From Porphyromonas asaccharolytica DSM 20707 (GTDB lineage Bacteria; Bacteroidota; Bacteroidia; Bacteroidales; Porphyromonadaceae), in NCBI RefSeq assembly GCF_000212375.1, contig NC_015501.1:1612001-1676000 (forward strand): a stretch of DNA of 64,000 bases, given 5' to 3'. The position numbers were made by a program, and so were the translations under genes. Under the pieces are notes generated by a model. The model saw only the letters and a list, made by a program, of their open reading frames with translations. It had not been told where the DNA came from and did not search any database. This document shows, in pieces, positions 45,223 through 53,358 of the stretch (positions are counted from its first letter, which is position 1; the number at the start of each line of letters is the position of its first letter).

Positions 45223-47323
45223 CCCAAGTTTCACGGCAAAAATGAATTTCGGGACGTTTTGCCCCGAAACTTGAGGGGGCGAGAGTCGTAACTCGCTGAG
45301 TGTCAAAGGGGGCTTTTGGCGATCGGAGCTGATTCCGATTTGTAGGACACTTTTGGGTGAAATATTTGTTGTTACTTTGCGCCATGCACGCAAATGTTCA
45401 GACCCGTTTCAACCCTACAATCGGCGAGAAGGCTCCTTATTATCGACTGAAGGAGTCTTATCGTGATGTGCGGGGAAATGTCCATTCGCTGATCCTGCTC
45501 AACGTCGGCTTCGACCCCTCCATTGATGCTCTGCAGGCTAAGAAGATCGCTCGTGCACTGACGAATAGGTTTGAGAATCGTCACGCCACGACGCTCTTCT
45601 CCGAACGACTCAATGGGTTGACCGAACACGAACAAGCTAAGGCTGACGAATGGTGGAATAGGATGGTTCAGGAGGGCGGGATAGATCGCTTTGACAAGCG
45701 AGAGCAGGCTGCTCGCAAGGAGGCGGAGCACTACATCGACTTGGACTCCGCCAAGCACACCGATGCTCGCAATGTGGGAGCCGAGTGGCTCTGCAAGCAA
45801 ACCATTGATAAGCTAGAGCTGGAGAGCTTTTTGAAGCGTCAAGGTTGGTCGGAGCAGGCCATCCACACGGCTCTCTCTGCACTGATCGTTCGCACCGTCT
45901 ATGCCACCTCTGAGCACGCCTCCTACTTCACTATGCGTGACAATTCGGCGGCTACTGAACTCTACTCAGGTCGCCCCGATTGGCTCCCAGGTAGGAATGC
46001 GCTTTACACGATTACCGACCAGCTCTTTGCCCTCAAGGAGCAACTTGAGCATCATCTCTGCATGATGACCGACCACCTCTTTAACATAGACAATAAGCTG
46101 ATGCTGTTTGACTTGACTAACTTCTACTTTGAGGGAAGCAAGCGCAATAGCCAGAAGAGCAAGTTTGGTCGATCCAAAGAAAAACGCTCCGACTGCAAAC
46201 TCCTCGTCTTGGCACTGTGCATCAACAAAGAGGGGTTCATTCGCTACTCTTCGATCCTCGAGGGCAATACGGCAGACCCGAAGTCTTTGCCCGATATGAT
46301 TGAGAGCTTGGCTCAGAAAAGCCCTGCCAGAAAGGAAAAGACGCTGATCGTTATGGATGCGGGCATTGCCACTGAGGAGAACCTAACGAAAATCAAAGCG
46401 AAGGGCTACAACTACCTCTGCGTCTCGCGTACGAGGCTGAAGGAGTACACCCTCCGAGAGAACCACAAGTGTATCGTCGTGCAGGACTCCAGCAAGCGAG
46501 AGATCAAGCTTCGTGAGGTGCACACGGCTCCCGATGAGGACTATTTTCTAGAGATTACCTCCCCCTCAAAAGCGATGACCGAAGCCTCTATGAACAGGCA
46601 ATGGCGCAGTCGTTTTGAGGCTGAGTTGATCAAGATAAACGAGGCGATCAAGAAGAAGGGAGGCACGAAGAAGTACGAAAGGGTCGTGGAGCGAACAGGC
46701 AGAGCCATAGAGCGTTATCCGTCGATTGCACGCTACTACGAGATCAACTACATCCGCAGTGAGGAGAAGCCCCTAGAGATGCAAGAGGTGGCTTGGAAGA
46801 TCAAAGACCTCTCCAAGGTAGAGGGCGGTCACGGCGGTTACTTCCTGCGCACCAACGTCCGTACACTAGACGAGCGCACCACCTGGGACTACTACAACTT
46901 GATCCGAGAGATAGAGTGCACGAATCGTCAGCTCAAGACGGATCTACACTTGCGCCCGCTCTTTCATCAGACGGATCAGCGCAGCGATGCCCATCTTTTC
47001 TTTGGCCTGCTCGCTTACTGGGTTGTCAATACCATACGCTGTGGACTCAAAGCGCAGGGCGAGAACTGCTACTGGCGGGAGATCGTCCGACGTATGTCTA
47101 CACAGAAGTTAGTCACCACCGAAGGCGTCAATCCGCTGGGCGAAAAGGTCGAAATGCGACAATGTAGCAAGCCCTCGAAACAAGCCACCGAGATCTACCA
47201 AAAGCTAGGCTTACGAGAAGCCCCCTTTAGGAAAATCAAAATCTGTAGGACACAAAGTCCATAACACAAACGCTACCGCCCGCTCCCAGCAGCCGTTACA
47301 CGTCCCCTCCCGTGAAACTTGGG
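45223..47323 (+). mobile_element. Complete IS1634-like insertion sequence, 2101 bp
   Basis: Terminal inverted repeats are CCCAAGTTTCACGG (45223-45236) and its exact complement (47310-47323), 14 bp identical. A direct CGAA repeat flanks it (45219-45222 and 47324-47327). One transposase gene fills most of it. The target was the centre of a CCACGTGG array: joining the flanks rebuilds CTCCGAAGTTTCATTTGATT exactly as in copy B. Confidence 0.92.
45384..47264 (+). CDS. IS1634-like (IS4-superfamily) DDE transposase
   Basis: A 626-residue transposase, apparently intact. The DDE triad is visible: first D in LMLFDLTNFYFEGSK, second D in LIVMDAGIATEEN and the E in NLIREIECTNRQLKTDLHLRP, followed by FHQTDQRSDAHLFFGLLAYWV, typical of the IS4/IS1634 group. 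ATG 45384 (MHANVQTRF) is preferred; an in-frame GTG at 45357 would add nine hydrophobic residues. No frameshift is seen, so the element may still be active. Confidence 0.88.
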   Translation: MHANVQTRFNPTIGEKAPYYRLKESYRDVRGNVHSLILLNVGFDPSIDALQAKKIARALTNRFENRHATTLFSERLNGLTEHEQAKADEWWNRMVQEGGIDRFDKREQAARKEAEHYIDLDSAKHTDARNVGAEWLCKQTIDKLELESFLKRQGWSEQAIHTALSALIVRTVYATSEHASYFTMRDNSAATELYSGRPDWLPGRNALYTITDQLFALKEQLEHHLCMMTDHLFNIDNKLMLFDLTNFYFEGSKRNSQKSKFGRSKEKRSDCKLLVLALCINKEGFIRYSSILEGNTADPKSLPDMIESLAQKSPARKEKTLIVMDAGIATEENLTKIKAKGYNYLCVSRTRLKEYTLRENHKCIVVQDSSKREIKLREVHTAPDEDYFLEITSPSKAMTEASMNRQWRSRFEAELIKINEAIKKKGGTKKYERVVERTGRAIERYPSIARYYEINYIRSEEKPLEMQEVAWKIKDLSKVEGGHGGYFLRTNVRTLDERTTWDYYNLIREIECTNRQLKTDLHLRPLFHQTDQRSDAHLFFGLLAYWVVNTIRCGLKAQGENCYWREIVRRMSTQKLVTTEGVNPLGEKVEMRQCSKPSKQATEIYQKLGLREAPFRKIKICRTQSP

Positions 47324-47452
47324 CGAAGTTTCATTTGATTCCTCCGAAGAATTTTTTCTTCCCCACGTGGAAAATAAAAATTCCCCACGTGGAGATTTCG
47401 AAATATCCACGTGGAAATCAGTTTCCCCCGACACGGTTCCGTTTCGATATGT
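47324..47452 (+). repeat. Right part of eight-box element copy C
   Basis: After the duplicated CGAA, CTCCGAAG (47342) and CCACGTGG boxes (47363, 47385, 47407) follow in 21/22-bp steps and the element ends with GATATGT at 47446-47452. With the IS and one CGAA removed, the left and right parts sum to 246 bp, as in copy B. The shared right flank (CTAAATTATTGTAA) continues to about 47499. Confidence 0.9.
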
Positions 47453-47500
47453 AGTTGGCTCTAAATTATTGTAATGAGCCAGTGTTGAATTTGCCCAGGC

Positions 47501-47527
47501 GAGACTGTTGCAAAAGTCAATAGTCTC
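47501..47527. mobile_element. Solo end of the 175-bp MITE family
   Basis: GAGACTGTTGCAAAAGTCA (19 bp) is identical to the left end of the MITE at 12231 and is followed by ATAGTCTC, so GAGACT and AGTCTC form a hairpin. No second end or target duplication is seen; it interrupts the conserved right flank of array copy C. Confidence 0.65.
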
Positions 47528-47561
47528 CAGCCAAGGCTAAGACATTATAATCGCTCTTGAC

Positions 47562-47590
47562 ACAAACCCCACGTGGGGCGTTTGTTTTTC
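47562..47590. terminator. Palindromic hairpin, possible terminator
   Basis: CCCCACGTGGGG with extended ACAAA...TTTGT arms forms a stable hairpin followed by TTTTTCTG on the plus strand. It contains a CCACGTGG core. It lies between the IS and the stop of the beta-helix lipoprotein gene. The T-run suits plus-strand transcription; in the minus direction it is less convincing. The rest of 47528-47664 shows nothing else. Confidence 0.5.
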
Positions 47591-47664
47591 TGTCGCAAAA
47601 GAGATCTAGCTGGTCACAGATCAGACCTAGCTCGCCCAATTCTTCAGAATAAGAATTAGCAGGA

Positions 47665-49206
47665 TTATGGCTTCCGCTCCTTCTCCTCAGGCGGTGTGAC
47701 CGCCTCGTAGGCTCCCACGGTATAGCCACCTAGTCGATTTTTGCGTCGTGGCAGGCCCATACGATCGAGATCACAGGTCGTAGGAGCGATAGGTGAGAGA
47801 TCTTGCAAGCCAGCCGTCTCCACAGGATGAAAGTCAAAGTGAAAGTGATATGGTACCTGCCTGTTGTTGCGATCCTTGTAATCTTTGCCTAGCATCCAGT
47901 AGCTGTCTACAAAGGGTACGGTAGCTCGATGACAAGTTGGAAAAAGCTGCTCGATAATCCGCTTAGCTACAATAGAGTCCTGCTCTAGTCGTAGGTAGCA
48001 ATGCTGTAGATCTAGCTGCGACTGAGCCGAGGGGTGCCACGCTAGCTCGCCTGAGCGACGAAGCGTATCGCTCTGCAGTGTGATCGTCTGCCGCCCATCT
48101 ACAATGCTATTGATCATCTGGAGCTTGCCCCCCTCACCTACATAGAGTACAGGAGTGCGTCTGTGGTCAAATAGGTAGTCACTCACCACCGTTAGGTGCT
48201 CTGCCTGCACAGAGGCTTTTTTCATAGATAGGCATGTCCCGCCCACGTTGCTTAGCTCACTGTTTCGTAGAGTATAGCTCCCTCCGGCGAGGGTCAAGCC
48301 ATCTCCGCCCATATTGGTTATCGTGCTGGACTGAAGAAGTAGTCGATCTGCTAGAGGATCGTTTCCCTGGACGAAGGTCACTCCTCCTCGTCCATTGCGA
48401 ATGGTCGTGTAGCGGATCTCATTGCCCTGGCTTTCTGCTGTAAACTGTATGTAGTCCCACTGGTTCGGTAGGAGACGATAGGAGACATCTGAAGTGAGGT
48501 TGTCTCGTCTGATACCCTCTATAAGGATAGGGCGAGAGGCGGAGCCCGCTAGTGTCAAGGCGCCCCGCACGATGATCCTGCCCCCCTGAGGTAGCAACAG
48601 ATGCCCTCCCTCGGCAATCGTTAGTCGCACACCAGGCTCTATGGTGACACTATCGGCGATCAAGTAAGGCCTTTCGCCACTCCAGAGTGTGTCTTTCGCG
48701 ATGTGCAAGTTGGCAGGTAGGGTAGAGATGTTTTGCCGATAGCCCTCGATGCGGGTATAGTGGGTGACCCCATTACAGCGCCAAAGGAGCGAGTCGGTTA
48801 CTAGCGTCGGCAGATCAGAGTCACCAGCCATAAAGGTCGCCTCTATAAAGATATAGATACTATCACGAGGAGGCAGCGTGATATCTTGCATCTTCGAGCC
48901 GCTACGTCCGTCTACGTTGATGCGATACCCTTTATTGCCACCACTCAAGAGTGCCACCTCATCAAGAAGTAGTGGCTGGTCGTGCTGATTGTAGATCATC
49001 GCTACATAGGTCGCTGAGGAGAGTGAGCTGTAGAGCGTGTCTAGTCGTATCGTGTCGACAGATAGATAGGGCTGGTTACCCTCTGAGCGGTCATATTGCC
49101 AAGGTGACCGCACGCATGCTATCAGCAAGAGCGCAGCGCAAAGTGCGCAGATGGATATGCTAGTCAGCCTTGACAGAGGACGGGTAGATCTTCTTATTTC
49201 GTTCAT
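47665..49206 (-). CDS. Lipoprotein with right-handed beta-helix domain
   Basis: A 513-residue lipoprotein: Cys31 after ALLLIA, an Ig-like N-terminal domain (about residues 45-150, with NQHDQPLLLDEVALLSGG), then parallel beta-helix coils (about 180-390) with VTIEPGVRLTIAEGGHLLLP and ITNMGGDGLTLAGGSYTLRN. The start is ATG 49206; the frame is open to 49254 but that adds a segment before the natural charged signal n-region. Such proteins bind or trim surface carbohydrates or proteins; the exact role cannot be told. Confidence 0.75.
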   Translation of the reverse strand: MNEIRRSTRPLSRLTSISICALCAALLLIACVRSPWQYDRSEGNQPYLSVDTIRLDTLYSSLSSATYVAMIYNQHDQPLLLDEVALLSGGNKGYRINVDGRSGSKMQDITLPPRDSIYIFIEATFMAGDSDLPTLVTDSLLWRCNGVTHYTRIEGYRQNISTLPANLHIAKDTLWSGERPYLIADSVTIEPGVRLTIAEGGHLLLPQGGRIIVRGALTLAGSASRPILIEGIRRDNLTSDVSYRLLPNQWDYIQFTAESQGNEIRYTTIRNGRGGVTFVQGNDPLADRLLLQSSTITNMGGDGLTLAGGSYTLRNSELSNVGGTCLSMKKASVQAEHLTVVSDYLFDHRRTPVLYVGEGGKLQMINSIVDGRQTITLQSDTLRRSGELAWHPSAQSQLDLQHCYLRLEQDSIVAKRIIEQLFPTCHRATVPFVDSYWMLGKDYKDRNNRQVPYHFHFDFHPVETAGLQDLSPIAPTTCDLDRMGLPRRKNRLGGYTVGAYEAVTPPEEKERKP

Positions 49207-49289
49207 CTGGCAGTGGTAATCTTGGGTAGAAAGTGTGGAGCAAAGCAAACTCAAGGTCGCTGAGCCATTTGCAACTACGCTCCTACGGA

Positions 49290-49297
49290 CAAAAGTA
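49290..49297 (-). promoter_or_regulatory. -7 box of the beta-helix lipoprotein gene
   Basis: On the minus strand TACTTTTG fits TAnnTTTG and lies about 84 bp before the chosen ATG at 49206. Confidence 0.45.
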
Positions 49298-49390
49298 CTG
49301 AAAATAGCGATCGGCGCAACCTCCCATACGTTTCACTCTGCGGGCCGCTCACCTCCTCCGACGGCTCAGATCATTCAGATTACTCCAAAT

Positions 49391-49430
49391 AAAAACGAGT
49401 GCAACCCAAACAATTATTGGATTGCACTCG
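49391..49430 (-). terminator. Intrinsic terminator after the tRNA gene
   Basis: On the minus strand CGAGTGCAA-T-CCAA and TTGG-G-TTGCACTCG pair around a short loop and are followed by TTTTT (49391-49395). It lies 27 bp after the tRNA 3' end. Confidence 0.85.
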
Positions 49431-49457
49431 CTAGGACTGGATGCAAAGCGTGCCTTG

Positions 49458-49534
49458 TGGTGGTCCCACTTGGGCTTGAACCAAGGACTCCCTGATTATG
49501 AGTCAGGTGCTCTAACCAACTGAGCTATAGGACC
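49458..49534 (-). tRNA. tRNA with CAT anticodon, probably elongator tRNA-Met
   Basis: On the minus strand a complete cloverleaf can be drawn: acceptor GGTCCTA pairing with TGGGACC, D arm with AGCTCAGTTGGTTAGAGC, anticodon stem CCTGA/TCAGG around loop CTCATAA (anticodon CAT), T arm with GGTTCAAGC, and an encoded CCA end. CAT can mean elongator Met or a modified Ile2 tRNA; the G1-C72 start rules out a typical initiator. I favour Met, with Ile2 as the alternative. Confidence 0.9.
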
Positions 49535-49645
49535 CGAGATCCTGCCTCTGAGGCGTGTCTCTTTGTAGGCTCTGAGGAGCCTCGTTGCAGAGCTAGTGGT
49601 CTGTATTCCTAGCGGTAGGAAAGTGCCGTTCGCTCTGTCGTGGTG

Positions 49646-49653
49646 CAAAGGTA
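49646..49653 (-). promoter_or_regulatory. -7 box of the tRNA promoter
   Basis: On the minus strand TACCTTTG lies about 110 bp before the tRNA 5' end, which would give a long leader removed during processing. Confidence 0.5.
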
Positions 49654-49744
49654 ATGCTTTTTTCTGATATAAGAGCCTCCTCACAGAAAAAAAACTCACT
49701 GAGAGTGGGTATGGCGGGCACTATCTCAGGTGAAGTAAAATAGG

Positions 49745-49752
49745 TACCTTTG
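49745..49752 (+). promoter_or_regulatory. -7 box of the dipeptidase gene
   Basis: TACCTTTG lies 32 bp before the ATG at 49785 and matches the Bacteroidota -7 consensus. No clear -33 box. Confidence 0.6.
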
Positions 49753-49784
49753 TCTTTAGAGTAATACATCAAGACACAACTACT

Positions 49785-51227
49785 ATGAACAAGAAGAATT
49801 CTAATCTACCCTCTGAGTGCACGACCATCATCGTCGGCAGTCGGATGAGTGCTGATGGATCACGCATCGTAGCGCGCTCAGAAGACTGGGACGCAATGTT
49901 TGCCAAGAACCTCACCATCTATCGTCCAGGTGAGCCAGGGTCTGTCGATCCTATGCGCTTTGACGCATTCGATAGCCCCTTCGCTTGCGATCTGCCTGGC
50001 GAAGCGCAGAGCTACTCGGCTCTACCTCCCTACCACTTGAAAGGTCACTGGGGGAGTGCGGGCTTCAACGAGTCTGGTGTCGGCATGAGTGCTACGGAGT
50101 CGATCTTTAGTAGTGACGCTGCGCTAGCTGTCGATCCCCTAGTAGAGGATGGCGTGGCTGAGAACTCAGTCTTCAACATCGTCCTCCCGTACATCCACAC
50201 GGCTCGTGAGGGCGTGGAGCGTCTCGGCAAGCTTATCGAGGAGTATGGCGTCAGCGAGGGCTTTGGCATCGGCTTCGTCGATAGCGATGAGATATGGTAT
50301 CTAGAGACCGCCTCGGGGCATCGCTGGTTAGCTTGTCGCATACCTGAGGAGCAGTACTTCGTCACGGGCAATCAGAGCCGCTTCCGCCAGTATGATCCTA
50401 AGGACAAGGAGCACTTTATGGCATCCAGCGACCTCATCGATTTTGCTCAGGAGCATGGACTGTATGATCCGAAGGAGGGCGCCTTCGACTTTCACAAAGC
50501 TTACATCCGTGACGTGGAGCTAGACACTACCTACAACTATCCACGCGTATGGGGACTTCAGCAGATGTTTACCCCCGCGATGAAGCAAGATGTGTCTGTC
50601 AACGACTTCCCCGTCTATGCTAAGGCTGAGAAACCGATCACGATGGAGGCTATGAGACACGCTTTCCGCTTTCACTACGATGACACGGAGCATGATCCTT
50701 ACCTTCACAGCAATCCGCACGAGGTGTACCGTCCTGTCTCTATCTTCCGTACTACTCAGACGCACATCCTACAGGTGCAGCCTAAGCTCCCTGTAGCTGT
50801 CGGTCGCATCAACCACGTTTGCCTAGGTATGGCTGATCTAGGTCTCTTCGTGCCACTCTTCCAGGGCGTTACTTCCTATCCAGAGCCTTATACAAAGGGT
50901 GGAGGAGAGTCTTCTCAGGAGTCGGCTTACTGGACCTTCCGCAAGGTGCAGGTACTCGGTATGACGAACTATAATAAGTATGCTCCGCTGATCAAGGCTC
51001 GCTACCACGCCTTCGAGCAGGAGTGCGATGAGCGCATTGAGGAGATACAGCGTCGCTACTGTCACATGCTAGACAAGGGTATGACGCACGCTGCGCAGGA
51101 CATGCTACAAGAAGCTTCGGATGCGATCTTGTGGCGTGCGCTCGATCTGGCTGATGCGCTGATCGAGGAACTCTTCACGCAGATGACTCGCGACATACAG
51201 GCTGAGTACCTCTTCCACGGAGCTTAG
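49785..51227 (+). CDS. C69-family dipeptidase
   Basis: A 480-residue Ntn-hydrolase-type dipeptidase. The expected nucleophile is C12 in ECTTIIVGSRMSADGS, followed by ARSEDWD. GHWGSAGFNESGVGMSATES and GFVDSDEIWYLETASGHRW are typical of the C69/PepD family. There is no signal peptide; the eleven residues before C12 would be removed autocatalytically to expose the Cys, as in related Ntn hydrolases. It probably cleaves dipeptides in the cytoplasm, a fitting role for an amino-acid-fermenting organism, though the exact specificity is unknown. Confidence 0.88.
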   Translation: MNKKNSNLPSECTTIIVGSRMSADGSRIVARSEDWDAMFAKNLTIYRPGEPGSVDPMRFDAFDSPFACDLPGEAQSYSALPPYHLKGHWGSAGFNESGVGMSATESIFSSDAALAVDPLVEDGVAENSVFNIVLPYIHTAREGVERLGKLIEEYGVSEGFGIGFVDSDEIWYLETASGHRWLACRIPEEQYFVTGNQSRFRQYDPKDKEHFMASSDLIDFAQEHGLYDPKEGAFDFHKAYIRDVELDTTYNYPRVWGLQQMFTPAMKQDVSVNDFPVYAKAEKPITMEAMRHAFRFHYDDTEHDPYLHSNPHEVYRPVSIFRTTQTHILQVQPKLPVAVGRINHVCLGMADLGLFVPLFQGVTSYPEPYTKGGGESSQESAYWTFRKVQVLGMTNYNKYAPLIKARYHAFEQECDERIEEIQRRYCHMLDKGMTHAAQDMLQEASDAILWRALDLADALIEELFTQMTRDIQAEYLFHGA

Positions 51228-51254
51228 CCGATAGAGTTCACTTATATAGAACAA

Positions 51255-51291
51255 AGGAGACCGCTCACCATTGGAGAGAGGCCTCCTTTTT
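51255..51291 (+). terminator. Intrinsic terminator after the dipeptidase gene
   Basis: AGGAG-A-CC and GG-C-CTCCT pair around an 18-nt loop and are followed by TTTTTC. It lies 28 bp after the stop. A two-unit TTAGNNN run on the minus strand follows at 51292-51305. Confidence 0.65.
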
Positions 51292-51326
51292 CTAACCTCT
51301 AATCCGTCGTAACGCTATGCTTTTTG

Positions 51327-51334
51327 TATCTTTG
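51327..51334 (+). promoter_or_regulatory. -7 box of the LysE-type exporter gene
   Basis: TATCTTTG matches the consensus and lies 60 bp before the ATG at 51395. Confidence 0.55.
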
Positions 51335-51394
51335 CACGGTGATAAGTAGGAGCTGGCTTCGTGGGGCTCTTCTCCTTGCTTATTCTATAGACAC

Positions 51395-52048
51395 ATGTTG
51401 ATTACAGAGTACATACTACAGCTGTTTGGAGGGATTATCATAGGTCTCTGCATCTCCGCACCTATGGGTCCTGCAGGGATTCTCTGCTTACGACGAGCTC
51501 TCGAGCAAGGTCGACGTGCAGGGGTTATAACAGGTATAGGAGCCACGCTGGGGGATCTTGTTTATGCGATTATGACTTACCTTTTTACAGGTATTTTGCT
51601 GGACTATATAGATCGTAATATGGTTCCTCTGCGTATTGTAGCGAGTCTCCTCTTCTTAGCATTTGCTATATACCTATACTTCAGTAAACCTCGCCTCGAG
51701 GTGTCGCAGCGTGTCGTCGGGCGCATCAATCAGCGTAACCTCTCTCATCTAGGTAGTGGCTTCTTGCTGACCATCCCCAATCTGCTTATTGTCCCCGTTT
51801 ATGTGGTCCTCTTCAGTCAGTTCAACTTTGTCTATCCGCTCGGCGAGCCTCCCTATGGGATGTTTGCTCTCGGACTCATCTCCATTGCCCTAGGGGCTCT
51901 CATTTGGTGGCTCTTTATCACCTACATAGCGACTCGTCTCAGAGACTTGGTGAGTCAGCGTAATCTGCGCACTTTCAACCGCATCTTTGCCCTTATCTTT
52001 GCTGTGATAGCGATCGTCTCGCTATGCTACACATTTGTAGCTTTGTAA
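51395..52048 (+). CDS. LysE/RhtB-family amino-acid exporter
   Basis: A 217-residue protein with about six membrane segments and the family signature near the N-terminus (GLCISAPMGPAGILCLRRAL, then GIGATLGDLVYAIM). The family exports amino acids or related metabolites. It lies between a dipeptidase and a YeiH-type transporter, so it could remove amino acids released from peptides; this is inference. Its 3' end overlaps open sequence before the next gene; the two genes are 38 bp apart when the next one starts at 52087. Confidence 0.85.
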   Translation: MLITEYILQLFGGIIIGLCISAPMGPAGILCLRRALEQGRRAGVITGIGATLGDLVYAIMTYLFTGILLDYIDRNMVPLRIVASLLFLAFAIYLYFSKPRLEVSQRVVGRINQRNLSHLGSGFLLTIPNLLIVPVYVVLFSQFNFVYPLGEPPYGMFALGLISIALGALIWWLFITYIATRLRDLVSQRNLRTFNRIFALIFAVIAIVSLCYTFVAL

Positions 52049-52086
52049 AAGCTGCACTATACCTAATCTGTACCTTATTTTTTATT

Positions 52087-53142
52087 ATGACAAAAGCAAT
52101 CTCACGCCCTACACAAGGTTTCTGGTGTGGTCTACTCCTGATGGCGGCTTTCGCTGCTGTGGCTGTCCTACTAGCGCAGCTACCACTCTTTAAAGAGACG
52201 CTCCGTATATCTCCACTCATCATAAGCGTCCTGATAGGCATGATCTATGCCAATACGCTACGGCACAAGCTTAATCCCGCATGGGTGCCAGGGCTAGCCT
52301 TCTCATCGAAGCGTATCTTGCGCCTGGCAATCGTCTTCTACGCTTTCCGGCTCACACTGACAGATATCTATGCTGCAGGGCTTACAGCCTTCGTCTATGA
52401 TCTCATTATCGTCTCATCAGTGATCCTCCTTGGGGTGCTCATCGGTCGCTGGCTCAAGATGGATCGAGACACCGCTATACTCACCGCTTCGGGTAGCGCT
52501 ATCTGCGGTGCTGCTGCGGTGCTAGGCACGGAGCCTGTGCTGGGTGCTAGCTCGGAGAAGACGGTCATAGCCGTCGCTACCGTGGTGCTCTTTGGTACGC
52601 TCAGTATGTTTGTCTATCCACTCGTTCATGCGACAGGGTGGCTCGGACTGACGGATCATCAGATGGCTATTTACACTGGAGGAACGCTCCATGAGGTGGC
52701 TCACGTGGCTGGTGCTGGTGGTGCTATGGGGGAAGCTATTGCCTCGACAGCCACCATTACGAAGATGATACGAGTGATCCTTTTGGCTCCTTTCCTATTG
52801 ATCCTTACCTCCGTCCTGCATCGTGGTGGGCGTGGAGTCGCTACAGCGCAGCGCAAGGTGTCGATACCTTGGTTCGCTATTTGGTTTCTCATCATGATCT
52901 GTGTCAATACGCTGATCGCTTACCTTGCTGAGCAGCAGAGTCTGACCACACTCTACCAGCAGATCTGTGGCGGTATTCGCTGGGCGGACGACTTCGGACT
53001 CTGTATGGCTATGGCGGCTCTCGGTAGCGATGCTTCGTTTGCTCGCTTCAGAAAAGCTGGTGGCAAACCCTTCCTTCTAGCTGGTGCGCTCTATCTTTGG
53101 CTGACCATCGGAGGCTACTGCCTGATCCGCTTAATAGGATAG
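52087..53142 (+). CDS. YeiH-family transporter (putative sulfate exporter family)
   Basis: A 351-residue membrane protein with about ten segments. YeiH motifs are SPLIISVLIGMIYANT, FRLTLTDI, ASGSAICGAAAVLGTEPVL and TGGTLHEVAHVAGAG. ATG 52087 (MTKAISRP) is chosen; an in-frame ATG at 52024 lies inside the lysE-type gene. The family is annotated as sulfate or small-anion exporters, but the real substrate is generally unproven. Confidence 0.88.
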   Translation: MTKAISRPTQGFWCGLLLMAAFAAVAVLLAQLPLFKETLRISPLIISVLIGMIYANTLRHKLNPAWVPGLAFSSKRILRLAIVFYAFRLTLTDIYAAGLTAFVYDLIIVSSVILLGVLIGRWLKMDRDTAILTASGSAICGAAAVLGTEPVLGASSEKTVIAVATVVLFGTLSMFVYPLVHATGWLGLTDHQMAIYTGGTLHEVAHVAGAGGAMGEAIASTATITKMIRVILLAPFLLILTSVLHRGGRGVATAQRKVSIPWFAIWFLIMICVNTLIAYLAEQQSLTTLYQQICGGIRWADDFGLCMAMAALGSDASFARFRKAGGKPFLLAGALYLWLTIGGYCLIRLIG

Positions 53143-53230
53143 GCTCCTAGCGTAGTCGATCCCAAGCTCTAATATACTCTTATAAGGCAAGTAGTTAGAA
53201 GATTACTCACAATATAGATAAAAGCTGCTA

Positions 53231-53275
53231 AAACGACTGCAGAAGAATTTTGAAATTCTTCCGTGGTCGTTTTTT
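53231..53275 (+). terminator. Intrinsic terminator after the yeiH-type gene, merged with CCACGTGG boxes
   Basis: ACGAC...GAAGAATTT and AAATTCTTC...GTCGT form a long stem around TG, followed by TTTTTTATTTT. The 3' arm contains a degenerate box (TTCCGTGG, 53259), exactly 22 bp before a perfect CCACGTGG. Confidence 0.75.
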
Positions 53276-53310
53276 ATTTTCCACGTGGGCGTTTTCTATT
53301 CTTCACGTGG
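53259..53310 (+). repeat. Partial CCACGTGG array (copy F)
   Basis: Boxes start at 53259 (TTCCGTGG), 53281 (CCACGTGG) and 53303 (TCACGTGG), again in 22-bp steps. The spacers resemble those of boxes 2 to 4 of copy B (TTTTTTATTTT before the box, GGGCG after it). It lies between convergent genes. Confidence 0.7.
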
Positions 53311-53358
53311 CTATGGATGCATCTGCATCATAAGTTTTGCACTAATAGAGACGCGAGC

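Noticed and set aside
45357-45383. GTG start for the IS transposase
   Set aside because: It adds nine hydrophobic residues; ATG 45384 begins the recognisable family start. It remains possible.
47562-47586. Separate CCACGTGG array copy
   Set aside because: There is a single box inside a CCCCACGTGGGG hairpin and no neighbours at 22-bp steps.
52024-52086. Longer start for the YeiH-type protein
   Set aside because: It would overlap the LysE-type gene and add a hydrophobic stretch not typical of the family.
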